From contig NC_081409.1 of NCBI RefSeq assembly GCF_030272615.1, forward strand, positions 874,808,594-874,872,593: DNA of 64,000 bases, given 5' to 3'. The notes under the pieces were generated by a model. The model saw nothing but the letters and a program-made list of their open reading frames with translations. It was not told the DNA's origin and ran no database searches. This stretch comes from Cryptomeria japonica. Taxonomy: Eukaryota > Streptophyta > Pinopsida > Cupressales > Cupressaceae. Below, piece by piece: positions 47,133 through 59,507 of the stretch. Positions within the stretch are counted from its first letter, which is position 1. Every line of letters begins with the position of its first letter. The position numbers were made by a program, and so were the translations under genes.

Positions 47133-49584
47133 GACATATGTTATATAACCAATCGCTATATTTGAATATGCACGCTATTATGTGAAAATTTCCACTTTTT
47201 ATTAAATTGATAAAATAAATCCTTGTGGTATAATAATGAAGTTATAGGAACTTAAATGACATATAACTTGAGGATTTCTTGTTTAAGTTGTTGGTATGTT
47301 TGAAAGGCCTACAATTTAGGTACATGTTTTTAAAACATGTTTGATGTTACCATGATTCTTTTGGATGTAGCCATATGTTGAAATGGGATATGTATTATAT
47401 GGATCTTATATATAAAGAAAAGTGAAAATAAGAAAATAATAAAATTATTTAGAGCCTAAATAAACAACAAAGGGATTATACCTTAGTGGTGCAAGAGCAC
47501 CCTTAGGACCTAATATGCCTACAAGAAAAAAAGTTTATATTTTTTCTTTGTTTTGTGTTTTTTAATGTTTCTAAGGTCATTTTTTACCATTCATGATCAT
47601 TTTGGATCATTATGTCAAGTTTTGAGTCATTTGGAAAAAAAACTGTAAAAAAGTTTATGGTGCAGGAGCACCCTTAGGACCTAATATGCCTACAATAGGA
47701 AAAGTTTATATTTTTGCTTTGTTTTGTGTTGTTTAATGTTTGTAAGGTCATTTGTGACAATCGCAATCATTTTGGATCATTATGTCAAGTTTTGAGTCAT
47801 TTGGATAAAAAATTGTCATGGCAACTTTTTTTAAAAGTTTGTTAAAAGTTGTTTATGGGTAGTTGTAGGTTAGCTGGGTATTTGAACATGATGCAAATTG
47901 TATAAATTTTGTTCACAAACTCTAATTTGGAGGTTGGAGATGGTTGAAGAAGGATGGAATAAAGAAGGAACTTGTTTTTGTAGCATCCTTACATTGCTTT
48001 CAGAAGTTTTCAGAATTTGCAGTCTGAAATATGCAATTGTACGTCCTTTTGATGGCCTCATATTAAGGACTGTAATATATGGATGGAAATATATTTTTTT
48101 TCTAGTTTCTAAATATTTTTTCCTCATTAAATTTGATTGAGTTGTGTGTAAGATAAGATGATTTGGGTGAAGGTTGTCCTGAATGACTGATTTTTCTGTA
48201 ACAGTCTGAAAGAAACGTATGGTATGGATTGGTAAGATACAATAATGGTGTGAAACAAATGGGAAAATGTGGAGAAATGAGTCTAGTCTCATTTCTTTTT
48301 TATCTGATCCAATTTAATTAAGTTTTGAATGAGTTATGACATTTCTAATGAGAGCAGGTCTATGATAAAACTGGGGTTTCCAGCAAGCATTAAGAAAACT
48401 ATGTCTTTGTATTGCATCATCCCAAAAGTCTCAAACTTGGTGAGAGTCTTCTTTACATTTCTTCACAAGGCTCCTACAAAGGAATTTGGGTTATTTGATC
48501 ATTTGGGAAATATATGGATGTTTTTCTGTGTCTTTTCATAGTAAATATTGTCATGAGGGTTTAAGAAAATAATACATTGTTGAATTGTTTGATGTAGTGA
48601 TGACTTTAATGTCATCAAAATCCATAGTGAGAATCCATTATTAGGCCAATATTGTATTTCCTTGCTGAATTTTAGATGACATGTGTGAGATAGACCAAAG
48701 AATCAATGTATGCAGGTGGTGTAAATGGAATGTACCTTGAATTTATTTAAGAATAACTTGTATGTTGATTGATGTTACCCCATCTCTACATCACTTAGGC
48801 AATCTGACCTAAGAGACTAAGTGGAAGCTAGTGAAATTAAAATTAAATACATAAGGTACACCTGATTGCAAAGAGTATACAATGGCACTTGATAATTTAT
48901 TACTTTACTAGGATTCATGAGTAAATGTATCTACCATGTACCATGAATATTGATTTGTTTTAAACAAAAATAATGTGTATATTAAGATTAAAGAGTTTAT
49001 TTGAGTGGAAATACATATTTAGGGGTGTATATTTAGATATGTATCATTTCAAATTTTTATAACTATTAATAAATGTGTCTCAACCTTGTTTCTACTAATA
49101 AAATACAAAAAGTACAACTTTTGGGTTCTAAAATAGAAAAAATCATTTTTTAGGCTATAGAGGTTGTTTTTGGCCAAAATAAATATTATGTTATTTGGTA
49201 CCACCAAGTGTGTGACTATTGCATCTAAGTCCCTTTGATCTCTATAATTATTTTTAAAATGGTCCAATCAACCTCCTAAATCAAAATTTGTGACCTTTGC
49301 AAGTGTAGTAAAGGAAATATAAATCTACCAAAGGAATTGAATTATTTAAGAGTGAGATTACCTACTACAATTAGATAAACTAGATATTGCTTACCAATTT
49401 AATATATCTTAATTATAACTAGAAGTATGAAATATTACAATGATTAATTAATGTGAATTCCTAATTATAATAAAATATATTAATTACAAAGATATTAGCT
49501 TTCCACAATCCAAAATGTTACTTGTTGTTTCTAGATATGATTATGTATGTTTTTTTGCATTGTCATTTTCGGTCACACTCTATG
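47133..49584. other. AT-rich spacer with a 171-bp tandem duplication
   Basis: Units at 47491-47661 and 47662-47817 share GAGCACCCTTAGGACC, TAATATGCCTACAA and ATCATTATGTCAAG with scattered differences. A 140-codon minus-strand frame (47870-48292) and a 70-codon plus-strand frame (48329-48541) match nothing I recognise and are probably chance. The rest is featureless. Confidence 0.5.
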
Positions 49585-49675
49585 TGTTGAAGACACCACA
49601 AGACTGAGAGGGAGAGAGTGAATTGGTACTTATTTATAAACCATTAAACTTTAAATCGTAATTGACTTATCTTTG
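49585..49675 (-). repeat. Old LTR remnant, left part
   Basis: Begins TGTTGAAGAC and carries ACTGAGAGGGAGAGAGTGAATTGG, pattern-wise the same LTR-end region seen in the other elements, though decayed. Element E interrupts it after CTTTG (49671-49675). Confidence 0.55.
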
Positions 49676-50463
49676 TGAAGCAGTCACCGGTGAGGAGGGA
49701 CCTCAAAGAGACCACTGGACCGGTCTTCAAGAATAAACACAACAGAAACACAAATATATGATGGAGGCAATGCAGAACAGATTGTTTTATTGCATCAAAA
49801 TCAATTACAACCAACCGGTAACAATTGGGTTACAACATACCAGCTCACATGCCCGGTAGAACATACAAACTAGGTCACAACTGGAACCTTGAATCATAAA
49901 ATCTATCTCTGTGCATAGTCTAGCTACTTGATTCTTCTATTGATTTCATTCTAATGTGCAATTACAATTATATATATCGATCCAATGGTTCCAATCGGTC
50001 CAAAAGGAATCAAAACCCAAAGAATGAGACCTAATGTGTAAAATAAACAAGGTCGGCCTCCGCCAAGAGATACCTCCAGAAAATCTAAAGGATGAAACAT
50101 AGATCGCGAGAAAAGGTCGGCCACAGGCCAAGGAGCATCAAAATCAACACCCAAGGCTCTGCAAGCTTTGGAATGGGTTTCAGTAGATCACCAAAATAGG
50201 TTTAGGCAACCGGTAACAAGAACTGTCAACCGGTAATAGGAAATCAATAGCGATATCTTGCCAGAAAATGACCCAAATGTGATGCGGTCTGGAAATAAGA
50301 AAGATGATCAAGTCTTCAAGTAGAATCCAACTCCACAAGATCTGGTGAGCCAAAACCAGGACACACAGAAACAAAAGCTGAAACTGCAAACAGAAAGAAA
50401 AACAAAAAGAAAATGTTTTTGGTTGATTCAAGATTGCTATGAACTGGGGATGCTCCTGCATCA
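49676..50463 (-). repeat. 3' LTR of element E
   Basis: 788 bp, in element sense TGATGCAGGAGCATCC to ...GACTGCTTCA. Matches 55092-56150 apart from the duplication found only in the latter. Confidence 0.9.
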
Positions 50464-50494
50464 GACATCCAGGGTTAATGAAAAAGTGAGCCTC

Positions 50495-50712
50495 TCACTT
50501 TGCTGGGATCAAAGGAAAACCAAGGTGATCTACCTCTGCCCGAGAAATCGAAGATGAATATTCAACTGGTATGTCCTTCCACTGCACAAGATACTCTTTA
50601 TATTGACTGCTCTGGGTACTATGCCCAATCCTACTATCCAAAATCTCTTCAATCTGATCTGGTTCCTTCTGGGGCAACTATTTCTCCAAGTCTACAATAT
50701 TGTCCTCACTAA
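50495..50712 (-). pseudogene. Element E chromodomain (C-terminus of pol)
   Basis: Chromodomains steer chromovirus integration toward methylated histone H3 regions. The minus-strand frame reads QIEEILDSR, YKEYLVQWKDIPVEYSSSIS and AEVD, the usual EYLVKWKG...TWE pattern. The conserved Trp after the Ser/Thr is Ser here, so histone binding is doubtful. It follows the integrase C-terminal sequence directly and ends just before the 3' LTR. Confidence 0.88.
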
Positions 50713-51800
50713 ATTCCAATTCATGATACTCATGAAGATCTACAATTTTAAACACATGTGAAATACTTAGACTATCTGGTAACTCCACTTCATATGCATT
50801 TCCAGAAATGAACTTCCTTAAAATCCTGCAAGGTCCAAACTTCTTATCTGCAACTTGTTATAATTTCCAACCAGGAATCTCTCATTTCTTAGATATACCA
50901 TCACTTCATCGCCAACTTCAAATTCCTTATGTATCATTTTCTCATCTGCCTTCTCTTTATACTTGTTGTTCATGTATTCCAAATGCCGCTTAACTTGAAT
51001 ATGCAATCCTGCCATGTGATCTGCAAAGTCTTCTTTTTATGAACTTCTCTGGTCTTCACTGCTAATGTCTCCCAATTCTAATATACCTCTAGGATGCACT
51101 CTGGTAACAATCTCAAAAGCTATTCTTTCGGTACTTCTATTCACTGAATTGTTGTAGGCAAACTCTACTTGTGCAAGGATCAAATCCCAACTCCCAGTTT
51201 TATCTCCCACTAAACATCTCAACAAATTTCACAAACTCCGATTAACTAAATCTATCTGTCCATAAGTCTGTGGATGAAAAGTAGAACTGAACTTCAAATT
51301 TTTCTTCATCTTCTTCCAAAGTGTTCTCCAAAAATAGCCAACAAACTTAGTGTCTCTATCTGAAACTATGCTCTTAGGAAATCCACGAAATCTCACCACT
51401 TCCTTGAAAAATAGGTGTTCTACATGTAATGCATCTGGTGTCTTCTTACAAGGTATGAAATGAGCCATCTTCGAGAATCTATCCACTACCACAAATATAG
51501 AATCATTCCCTCTTGGTGTCTTAGGCAATCAAAGTACAAAATCCATGCTTATATCCTCCCAAGGTCTTACCGGTATTGTCAAAGGTTTATACAATCCCAC
51601 ATTCTGACTACTACCCTTTGAAACTTGACAAACTCTACAACTTTGCACATATCTCTTATCATCCTTATGAATCTGGGGCCAAAAGTATTACTCACTCACC
51701 AATACTACTATTTTGTCAATGTCAAAATGTCCAGCTAGTCCTCCACTATGTTTCTCCTTTATAAAATTCTCCATCCTAGAACTCTTAGGTATGCACAACT
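50713..51800 (-). pseudogene. pol: Element E integrase
   Basis: The zinc-binding HHCC region (KHSGGLAGHFDIDK ... [10 protein letters not shown]) is followed by the DDE core: [18 protein letters not shown] (first Asp), [14 protein letters not shown] (second Asp) and [18 protein letters not shown], where the expected Glu is Asp (DGQTE normally). The C-terminal part reads LILAQVEFAYNNSVNRST and FEVGDEVMVYLRNERF. Stops occur near 51226 and 51530. It would join element cDNA to host DNA in the nucleus, but it is broken here. Confidence 0.9.
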
Positions 51801-53510
51801 GAACTCCTTTGAATAACATTCCATCTTGTATGAAGTAATCCAACCACTTGCTTCTATCTACCATAACCGGTTCTCTACATGCATTCCAAGGCTCTACAAA
51901 ATACAAGTCTTCATCATACAAGGTCTTGAAATCTTCAAATCCTAATACTGTCACTCTCATCTTTGTCAGCAAATTTCTTCTCCTACTCAATGCATCAACA
52001 ACTTTGTTAGATTTCCCACTTCTATGCTTCAACACAAAGGTGTAACTCTGCAAGAGCTCTACCCATCTCATATGTATTTGATTCAACTTACTCTGATTGT
52101 TCAAATACTGCAAAGCTTGATTATCTGTATACAACACAAACTCTTTAGGAATCTTGACTTCTTCAAGGCTTGAAATATGGCATAAAACTCCTGATCATAC
52201 ACTAAATATCTCCTTTGGGAATCATTCAAAATTTCATTGAAATAAGCTACTGCTCTCCCTTCTTGACTCAAGACTGCTCCTATTGCTATTCCACTTGCAT
52301 CACAATCCACTTGAAATACTTTTTTGAAATCTGGTAAAGCCAACATAGGCTGCTCAGTCACATTATGCTTCAATAGCTCAGATGTTTTGTTTCCTCTGGT
52401 GATCCACTTGAACTCCTTCCGATCTCCTCTCATGGCCTCAGTCATAGGATTTCAAACTTAACTAAATTTTTTGATAAACTTTCAGTAAAAACTAGCCAAT
52501 CCATGAAATGATCTTACCTCTCCAATGCTTTCCGATGTAGGCCACTCAACAATGGCTTTCACTTTCTCAAGGTCCATCTTCAAACTATCCTCGGATATCA
52601 CAAATTCCAAATAGACTAACTCATCCTTAATGAAAGTACACTTTTTGATATTGATCAGCAAATTCTATTCTCTCAACCTCTACAAAACTTGTCTCAATTG
52701 CAACAAATGCTCCTCTTTTGTCTTACTAAAAATCAGAATGTCATCCAAATATATAATAAAAAACTTACCCAAGAATTTCTTCAATACCTTATTCATCAAC
52801 CTCATGAAAGTACTCAATGCATTAGTTAACCCAAAAGGCATCACTAACCATTCATACAGTCCTTCATTTGTCTTAAATCTTACCTTTCACTCATCTCCTT
52901 CTCTGATCCCGATCTGATGATATCCACTCTTCAAATCTATCTTTGTAAAGTATTTTGCTCCACTCAAACAGTCCATTATGTCATCCATACTAGGCAAAGG
53001 AAATCAGTATTTCACTGTGATCTTGTTTTTTGCTCGAGAATCGGTACACATTCTCCATTATCCATTCTTCTTAGTTGCTAATATTGTCGGTATTGCACAA
53101 GGGCTCAAACTCTCCCTGATCAAACCTTTCTTCAATAGCTCCTGCACTTGTCTATTTAGTTCTTCATTCTCTGCCAATGTCAACTGGTGTGCAGCTTTGT
53201 TAGGCAAACTAGCTTCAGGGACCAAGTCCATGCAATGACTAATACTTCTCATAGGTGGCAATCCATCATGTACATTATCTGAAATGATGTCTTCATTTTC
53301 TATCAACAAATATTTTATCTCTTTTGGGTGTTCTCCTTCTCGTTCTGGTTTCTCAGTCTTCTTAGAAATTAAGGAAAACCACACATTCTCATGTCTCAAT
53401 ACATCCATCAATTTCCTTCCATCTACGTAACAGATTCTAGCATTCATACATACTTCATTCTTCAAAGGTTCCTCCAAAGGTAACAAGGTTTTCTTCATCC
53501 CATTGGCCAC
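51801..53510 (-). pseudogene. pol: Element E reverse transcriptase and RNase H
   Basis: RT motifs on the minus strand: [31 protein letters not shown] near 52940, MPFGLTNA near 52830, and the catalytic YLDD at 52740-52751 with DDILIFSKT. The RNase H part: FQVDCDASGIAIGAVLSQEG (52290 region) and YTDNQALQYLNNQ (about 52100-52140). A stop at 53058-53060 and others near 52960 and 52680 interrupt it. Confidence 0.92.
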
Positions 53511-54848
53511 AATAGTGTATGTATTCTTCCTCCCATCATGTACTGCCTATCTATCAAACTGCCAAGGTCTACCCAACAAAAGATGATGAATATCCATAGG
53601 CATAATATCACACAAGAATTCATCATGATAATTCCCAATTTTTAATTTTACCAAACACTGCTCACTTACTAACAACTTATGTTCATCCTAAATCCATTCT
53701 ATCTGATAAGCCTTAGGGTGTTTCAATATTTCCATTTTTGAATAATTCACCACCTCTTTTGAAACAAGATTATCTAAACTACCACTATCAATAAAAACTT
53801 TACAACACTTATTAGATACCTTACATCTGGTCTTGAACAGATTCTTCCTCTGCAAGGGCTTTCATCTCCTTTGGTATGACACAAAGATCTCCTCATCACC
53901 AATAGTTCTCCATCTTCTGGTTTATTGTCTATTCTAGTGGGGTTTTCTTCCACCACTGCTACTCTTTGTTTATTCTCTATCTTCTTACACATGAATGCAC
54001 GATGTCCTTCTCCTCCACACTTAAAGCAGGTTCCTCTAAATGTTCTCTTGTCTTGTCTTCCAAAATTCTCATTCTGGTAACCATCCATTTCTCTCCTCCG
54101 GGAGAAATTTCTATCATCCTTCTTGTATGAATTACCTTCTTTGTTCACTTCCTTGTCCTTTCTCTGATCTTTAATGGTTCCTCTTCCTCCTTGAAATCTT
54201 CCTCTAGTAAATCTTCCACCTTTGCTCATGTTTTTTTTTTAATTTCTCTTCGTCCTTTAGGGCATACTGGTAAGCCTCTTCAACACTCTCCAATTTGATC
54301 AAACTCAATTCATCTTGTATAGACATCTCCAAACCATTCAAATATCTTACAACTTGTTCAACTTCATCATCAACATGTCTAGATCTAATATTCAACTTGT
54401 AAAATGCTTCGGTGTACTCCTTCACACTAGATTCCTTCTGTCTCGAATTCTGCAACTTCCAGAACAAATTCACCTGATAATCAACTGGCATAAAATTTGA
54501 CTTCAACTTAGCAATCATCTGATCCCATGTCTTAATCTTCTCTTTACCTCTTATCTTCCTATCAACTTGCAAATTATCCCACCAAAGAGATGCATGACCG
54601 TTCATTCGAGTACAAGCATATTTCACCTTTTTCTCTTCTGCAGTGTTTTTAAAATTGAAATACTTCTCCATCTTTGAGATCCAATCCATCAATTGATCTG
54701 AATCTAACTTCCCATCATATTCCGATGGGGTACAATGTAATTTAGTATTTGCCCTACTCAAAACCCTCAAAAACCTTTCATCATCCGGGTCAATCATCGA
54801 TGGGTTTGCTTGTTTTGTTGGGGCCTCTTCTCCTTCATCTTCACTCAC
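53511..54848 (-). pseudogene. gag: Element E gag and protease
   Basis: Starts at ATG 54848: a capsid-like region with WISKMEKYFNF, HASLWWDNLQ, FWKLQNSRQKESSVKEYTEAF and DELSLIKLESVEEAYQYALK, typical of chromovirus gag. A frameshift at a T/A homopolymer (about 54231-54240) leads to an Arg/Gly-rich tail and the knuckle CFKCGGEGHRAFMC near 53990-54030. The protease motif VFIDSGSLDNLVS, on the minus strand at about 53775-53815, retains Asp-Ser-Gly. Confidence 0.9.
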
Positions 54849-55076
54849 ATATTCAATATGTTGGCCTCTTCTCTAGGTTGTCTCCACAGTTTCCAACTAG
54901 GTTGCTATACCTCACAACATCTCCATCACAATGGGGTCTACATTCCCACGCACTCCACCATTCCTAGCTCCTCTTCGCACCATTGTTCACGCTAGTCCTC
55001 TGCATTTGCAGGTCGGATCCACAATCTGTCATCCTACAAAAACATTTTAGGACACACAACCTCTGAAACAAAAATT

Positions 55077-55089
55077 CACTCTAATACCA
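55077..55089 (-). other. Primer binding site of element E
   Basis: TGGTATTAGAGTG on the minus strand, two bases inside the 5' LTR boundary at 55092; one change from the initiator tRNA-Met consensus over the first eleven bases. Confidence 0.8.
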
Positions 55090-55091
55090 CT

Positions 55092-56150
55092 TGAAGAAGT
55101 CACCAGTGAGAAGGGACCTCAAAGAGACCAATCCAAACCGGCCAGCAAGAATAAACACAATAGAAACACAAAGATATGATGGAGGCAATGTAGGATAGAT
55201 TGTTTTATTGCATGACAATCAGAAACCAATCAGTAACAACTGGGTTACAACATATTGGCTTATGGGCCTAGTAGAACATATAGACTAGGTCACAATCGGG
55301 ACCTTGAATCTTAAGATCTAACTCTATGCACAGTCTAGCTACTTGATTCTTCTATTGATTTCATTCTAATGCACGATTACAATTATAATCCGAACCAGTC
55401 AGCAAGAATAAACACAATAGAAACATAAAGATATGATGGAGGCAATGCTGGATAGATTGTTTTATTGCATGAAAATCAATTACAACCAACCGGTAACAAT
55501 CGGGTTATTGCATATCGGCTCACAGGCGTAGTAGAACATATAGACTAGGTCACAATCGGGACCTTTAATTTTAAGATCTATCTCTATGCATAGTCTAGCT
55601 ACTTGATTCTTCTGTTGATTTCATTCTAATGCACAATTACAATTATATATATCGATCCAAAGGATCCAGTCGGCCCAAAAGGGATCAAAACTCGAAGAAC
55701 TAGACCTAACGTGTAAAATAAATAAGGTCAGCCTTCGCCAAGAGATTCCTCCGAAAAATCCAAAGGATGAAATGTAGATTGCGAGAAAAGGTCAACCACA
55801 CACCAAGGAACATCAGAATCAATGCCCAAGGCTCCACAAGCTTCGAAAGGGGTTCTGATAGATCACCAGAATAGGTCCAGGCAACCAATAACAAGAACTG
55901 TCAACCGGTAACAGGAAACTATCAAGGAAATCGATAGCGATATCTTACCGAAAAATGATCCAAATGTGATGCAGTCTGGAAAGAAGAAAGATGATCAAGT
56001 CTCCAAGTAGAATCCAACTCCACGGGATCTGATGAGCCAAAATCGGGACACACGGAAATAAAAGTTGAAACTGCAAACCAAAACAAAAATAGAAAAAAAA
56101 TGTTTTTGGTTGATGCAAGATTGCTATGAACCAAGGATGCTCCTGCATCA
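55092..56150 (-). repeat. 5' LTR of element E with internal 257-bp tandem duplication
   Basis: 1,059 bp against 788 bp for the other LTR. A unit starting TCCAAACCGG (55132) recurs as TCCGAACCAG (55389), period 257 bp. The copies differ at many positions, so the duplication is not recent. Confidence 0.88.
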
Positions 56151-56444
56151 CTTTTCAATTATAAAATATGAAACCATAACGCAACATACACACAAGAACA
56201 CCAAATTTATGTGGAAAATCAAAGAAGGAAAAAAACATGATGAAAATCACACTCGCAATATGAATAATTGATTACAATATTTTAGGCTCAAGGCCATGAT
56301 AGCTCACTGCACTTGATTGGACTTGTAGGACTAAGGTGCACAACTTAGAGAAAGATACAACATACTTTTATTCCTAAGATGCACAATCTCAAGGCAAGAT
56401 ACAAGGGACTTGATTCACTATCTCAAGACATTGTCACACTAAAG
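56151..56444 (-). repeat. Old LTR remnant, right part
   Basis: After element E the sequence continues with CACCAAATTTATGTGG then AAAAAAACATGATG, the degraded shared LTR block, and a stretch typical of the following LTR region. It is cut off by element D at 56445. CTTTT at 56151-56155 is the right TSD of E. Confidence 0.55.
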
Positions 56445-57631
56445 TGTTACTACTTATCAAATTGCCATTAGTTTCATATCCAAAGTCATACTATATTATA
56501 GTAAGTTAGTATTACCGAATCATGCAGTTGGTACACACAGAGAAGTCAGTATGAACAGTCTAGTCAGTTACTGAAGAAAGCAGTCACAGAACACAGTATT
56601 CACCAAGCTATTTACCAAGTAAAGGTTCAAGGCTACCGAGTGGTATAATTAACTCACCGAGTTGATATTCACTGAGTAAAACGTCTTACTAGATACATTG
56701 AACCTAGACATGCACATGAAAACATGTTACAAGATCGAGGCACATTTAACCGTTTTTGCATTGGAAATTGCACTAGGAGATTGTGTATGATTACAAGATC
56801 AATCTAACCTATGAGATATTTTGTTTAATCGAAGAATCTTTTTGTAAGATCGAAGCAATAAATCAGATCACCACTATAAGAGATCTATATATACAACATG
56901 ATTCTAGGGTTAGATATATGACACGATATGATGTGATAAGAGATGCAATGAGATAGCAATCTGTATGCATGAAGGAAGATTGTTACAAAGACACAAAGAG
57001 GTCACCGAGAAGGTTATCAGTGAACAGTCGAAGAACAGAGTAAATAGAAGGGTTTACCGAGTTTCACTATGGGTTACCGAGGTATGCTACAAGCTAGGTA
57101 ATCTTATTCAAAGCACATAGAATCTGCTTTAGCATTTCAGATGTAAAGTTGCAAATATTTGTAATGATTATATTGTAATATTTTGAAGTTGTAAGAGAAA
57201 CCTTTAACTGGGTAAAAGACTCTAACCAAGTCTATAAATTGTAAATCCTTTAACCAGGTGCTACACTTATATAGTGTTGTATAAATCCTTTAGTAAGGTA
57301 GATCTAACTGATCTTAATACTCCTAACAGGGTAAGCTATCAGAAATAGCTAAATGTGGCTCTAACTGAGCATTCTTTATTATTACAGTAGTGAAGTTGTG
57401 GGTGCCATCCCCACCGTAGTTTTTTTCTCTAACCAAGAGTTTTTGCATGACCAAAATATATGTGTTATGGAGTGAATCATGTATGAATGCTATCTGTTGA
57501 TTATAGTTTTGTTTTATGTTACTGCACTATTCTGTTTATGCATACCAGTAAGGTTATTACAAAAGAAAAGTTTTGGAGACTGATTCACCCCTCCCCTCTC
57601 AGTACATTAGCTTTCTATATTGGACCTAACA
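56445..57631 (+). repeat. 5' LTR of element D
   Basis: 1,187 bp, TGTTACTACT to GGACCTAACA. CACCGTAGTTTTTTTC (57410 on) is the shared block. The C-tract stem is short: ACTGA (57579-57583) with TCAGT (57599-57603). ACCGAG motifs are frequent. Confidence 0.93.
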
Positions 57632-57633
57632 AT

Positions 57634-57645
57634 TGGTATCAGAGC
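57634..57645 (+). other. Primer binding site of element D
   Basis: TGGTATCAGAGC, perfect initiator tRNA-Met type site, two bases after the 5' LTR. Confidence 0.9.
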
Positions 57646-57693
57646 TTGAATCTAGGAAAAGGGTTTAACCACCTGAATAGAAAGATCTTAGCA

Positions 57694-59005
57694 ATGGAAG
57701 GATACAAACAATCTCGGAGGATTGTGCATCTTCAAGAAGAGCTGGATAATGCAAATCAACTGATTGCAGACATGCAGAGGCAAATGCAAAAATCTCTAAA
57801 AGTAAGGAGAAGATTATCTAATGACTTGAAGGATTCTCAAGAGCTAGTGGAACAAATCGAGACATCATCTGAGAATAGTATATCTGAAGAAATGATTGGA
57901 ATGTTGAAAGAAAAGAACAAAGCATTGGCTGATCAACTAAAAGCAATGAAAAGAGAACATGAACATTTCAGTACACAAATGACTAAAAATCTAGATGCAT
58001 TAAGGAGAGCTAAGGATAAAGAAAGAGATCTACAAAGAGAGAAACAACAACTTGAAGCACTAGTATATGTTAAGGATGATGAAATCATAAGGTTAACTGG
58101 TATTCAACAAAATATGACAGATCAACTAGGTTATGCACATCATGAAGAAATTCTGAAGAATGATGAAAATCAATCATTGAAACTTGATGACTGGTGAACT
58201 TGAAACAGAAAAGAAATCCAAAGAATCATTGGAGAAGAGTTATGAAGCATCAAAGATGTTGGATGAGCAACTGAATACAAGAAGACTCTACAAAGAAGGA
58301 GGAATCAGTTATAAAGGAAATAATACTACCGAGAAAGGAGAATCATCAAAACAAGCTGAAAAAAGAAATAACATCAAAAGGAAGAAGCCTATTTGCTACT
58401 ACTGTGGAAATCAAGGTCATATTGCCAACATATGCCAGATCAGAAAAGGTAAGCAACTGAATATCTCTAAGTCCAATGGATATTGTTATAATTGCAATAA
58501 ATATGGTCACATACCTAATCAATGTAGAACAAAGTCTGTTAACAACCATCAGAAGGCAAAATTCAAAGGGTTTTGTAAAAATTGCAATAGATATGGACAT
58601 AGTACCAAGAGATGCTAGTTTAAGCAAAAGAACTACATGAAGTATCCACACTGAGCAAACACTGGAGGTTACCGAATTCACACAGATTCTCATCGACAAT
58701 ATGCAGCAGTACCATGGGATTACAATACGAGGATATGGTGCGAATGTTGTGGAAGATATGGACATATAAGTGCCAACTGTTTTATAAGGTTTGGAATGAA
58801 CAACCAGAGATCATGGAGAAATCCTGGTATGGCATGTTTTCATTCTCACAAAGTTGGACACTTAGCTGGAGATTGCAGAGATCAATCGAGAAGAGACACT
58901 GAGGAGATAAAAGAAAAATTCAAGATGATTTGGAAAAAGAAAGAAATTATGTCTGATGAAGAAAGCACCTTACCTGTCGAGTTAGGTGCACCTATTTCAA
59001 ATTAA
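57694..59005 (+). pseudogene. Element D ORF1: coiled coil plus five CCHC-type knuckles
   Basis: ATG 57694 opens a long charged coiled coil (LQEELDNANQLIADMQRQMQ, EMIGMLKEKNKALADQLKAM). A frameshift at 58184-58197 changes frame. The second part has knuckles CYYCGNQGHIANIC (58394-58435), CYNCNKYGHIPNQC (58484-58525), CKNCNRYGHSTKRC (58574-58615), CECCGRYGHISANC (58739-58780) and CFHSHKVGHLAGDC (58835-58876, second Cys lost). Stops TAG 58616-58618 and TGA 58652-58654 interrupt the array. The end reads FKMIWKKKEIMSDEEST. It is homologous to B ORF1. A role as the RNA-binding shell protein is inferred. Confidence 0.82.
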
Positions 59006-59507
59006 TCAAGAAAAGGTATGAAGGGATTGCATTCTTTAAAATTTAAATCATAACAGTTCCTATTTTATTATGAACAAGAATTCAAAATCTGCATAGTTAA
59101 GATGCAATTAGTCAGTTAGTATACTATACAGGAAACCTGTCAAGTCGGCTATCAAAGCAATGTTGAATACTCGGTGAAAATAGAAAATGAAGTAAATTGG
59201 TAAAAGGTGAACCGAGTGCATTTAATACCATGACCTAACTTGCACGGAGCCCGATAAGGTATTTTTTGAGTTCTTAAAAGTATTTTCGCAGTCATTTTCA
59301 TTCACCCAAGTTTTTGAGAAGCAAAGCAGAGTGAATCAAAGTGACCAAATTTCATTCAGAGCAAATTTTCAAGGTATTTACATCAATCTATTCACACTGT
59401 TTAGCTGGTTTCTAATCTAGTCAAATTGCTAGTGTCTACCGAGTGTGAAGAGTAAGCTACTTGTAAACCCTAAGGATAACCTGTCAAATTTTTACTCAAG
59501 ATCTACC
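59006..59507 (+). other. Inter-ORF spacer of element D
   Basis: About 500 bp without a supported ORF. It contains GAGTGCATTTAATACC (59215 region) and TCATTTTCATTCACCC (59294 on), which resemble B's spacer. ORF2 then starts in an ACCATGG context at 59508. Confidence 0.45.

Larger units (their letters stand above)
49676..56150 (-). mobile_element. Element E: Ty3/gypsy chromovirus, decayed
   Basis: LTRs at 49676-50463 and 55092-56150 flank, on the minus strand, gag with a CCHC knuckle, protease, RT (YLDD), RNase H, integrase and a terminal chromodomain. RT before integrase plus a chromodomain defines a chromovirus. Flanks CTTTG and CTTTT fit a 5-bp TSD with one change. Many stops and frameshifts are present. 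It is inserted in an older LTR. Confidence 0.95.

Noticed and set aside
47870-48292. A 140-codon minus-strand open frame
   Set aside because: No recognisable domain, unusual composition (His/Ser/Ile-rich), AT-rich surroundings; likely chance.
50180-50461. ORFs in both LTRs of E (also 55922-56158)
   Set aside because: They are mirror copies within LTR repeats, low complexity and without domains.
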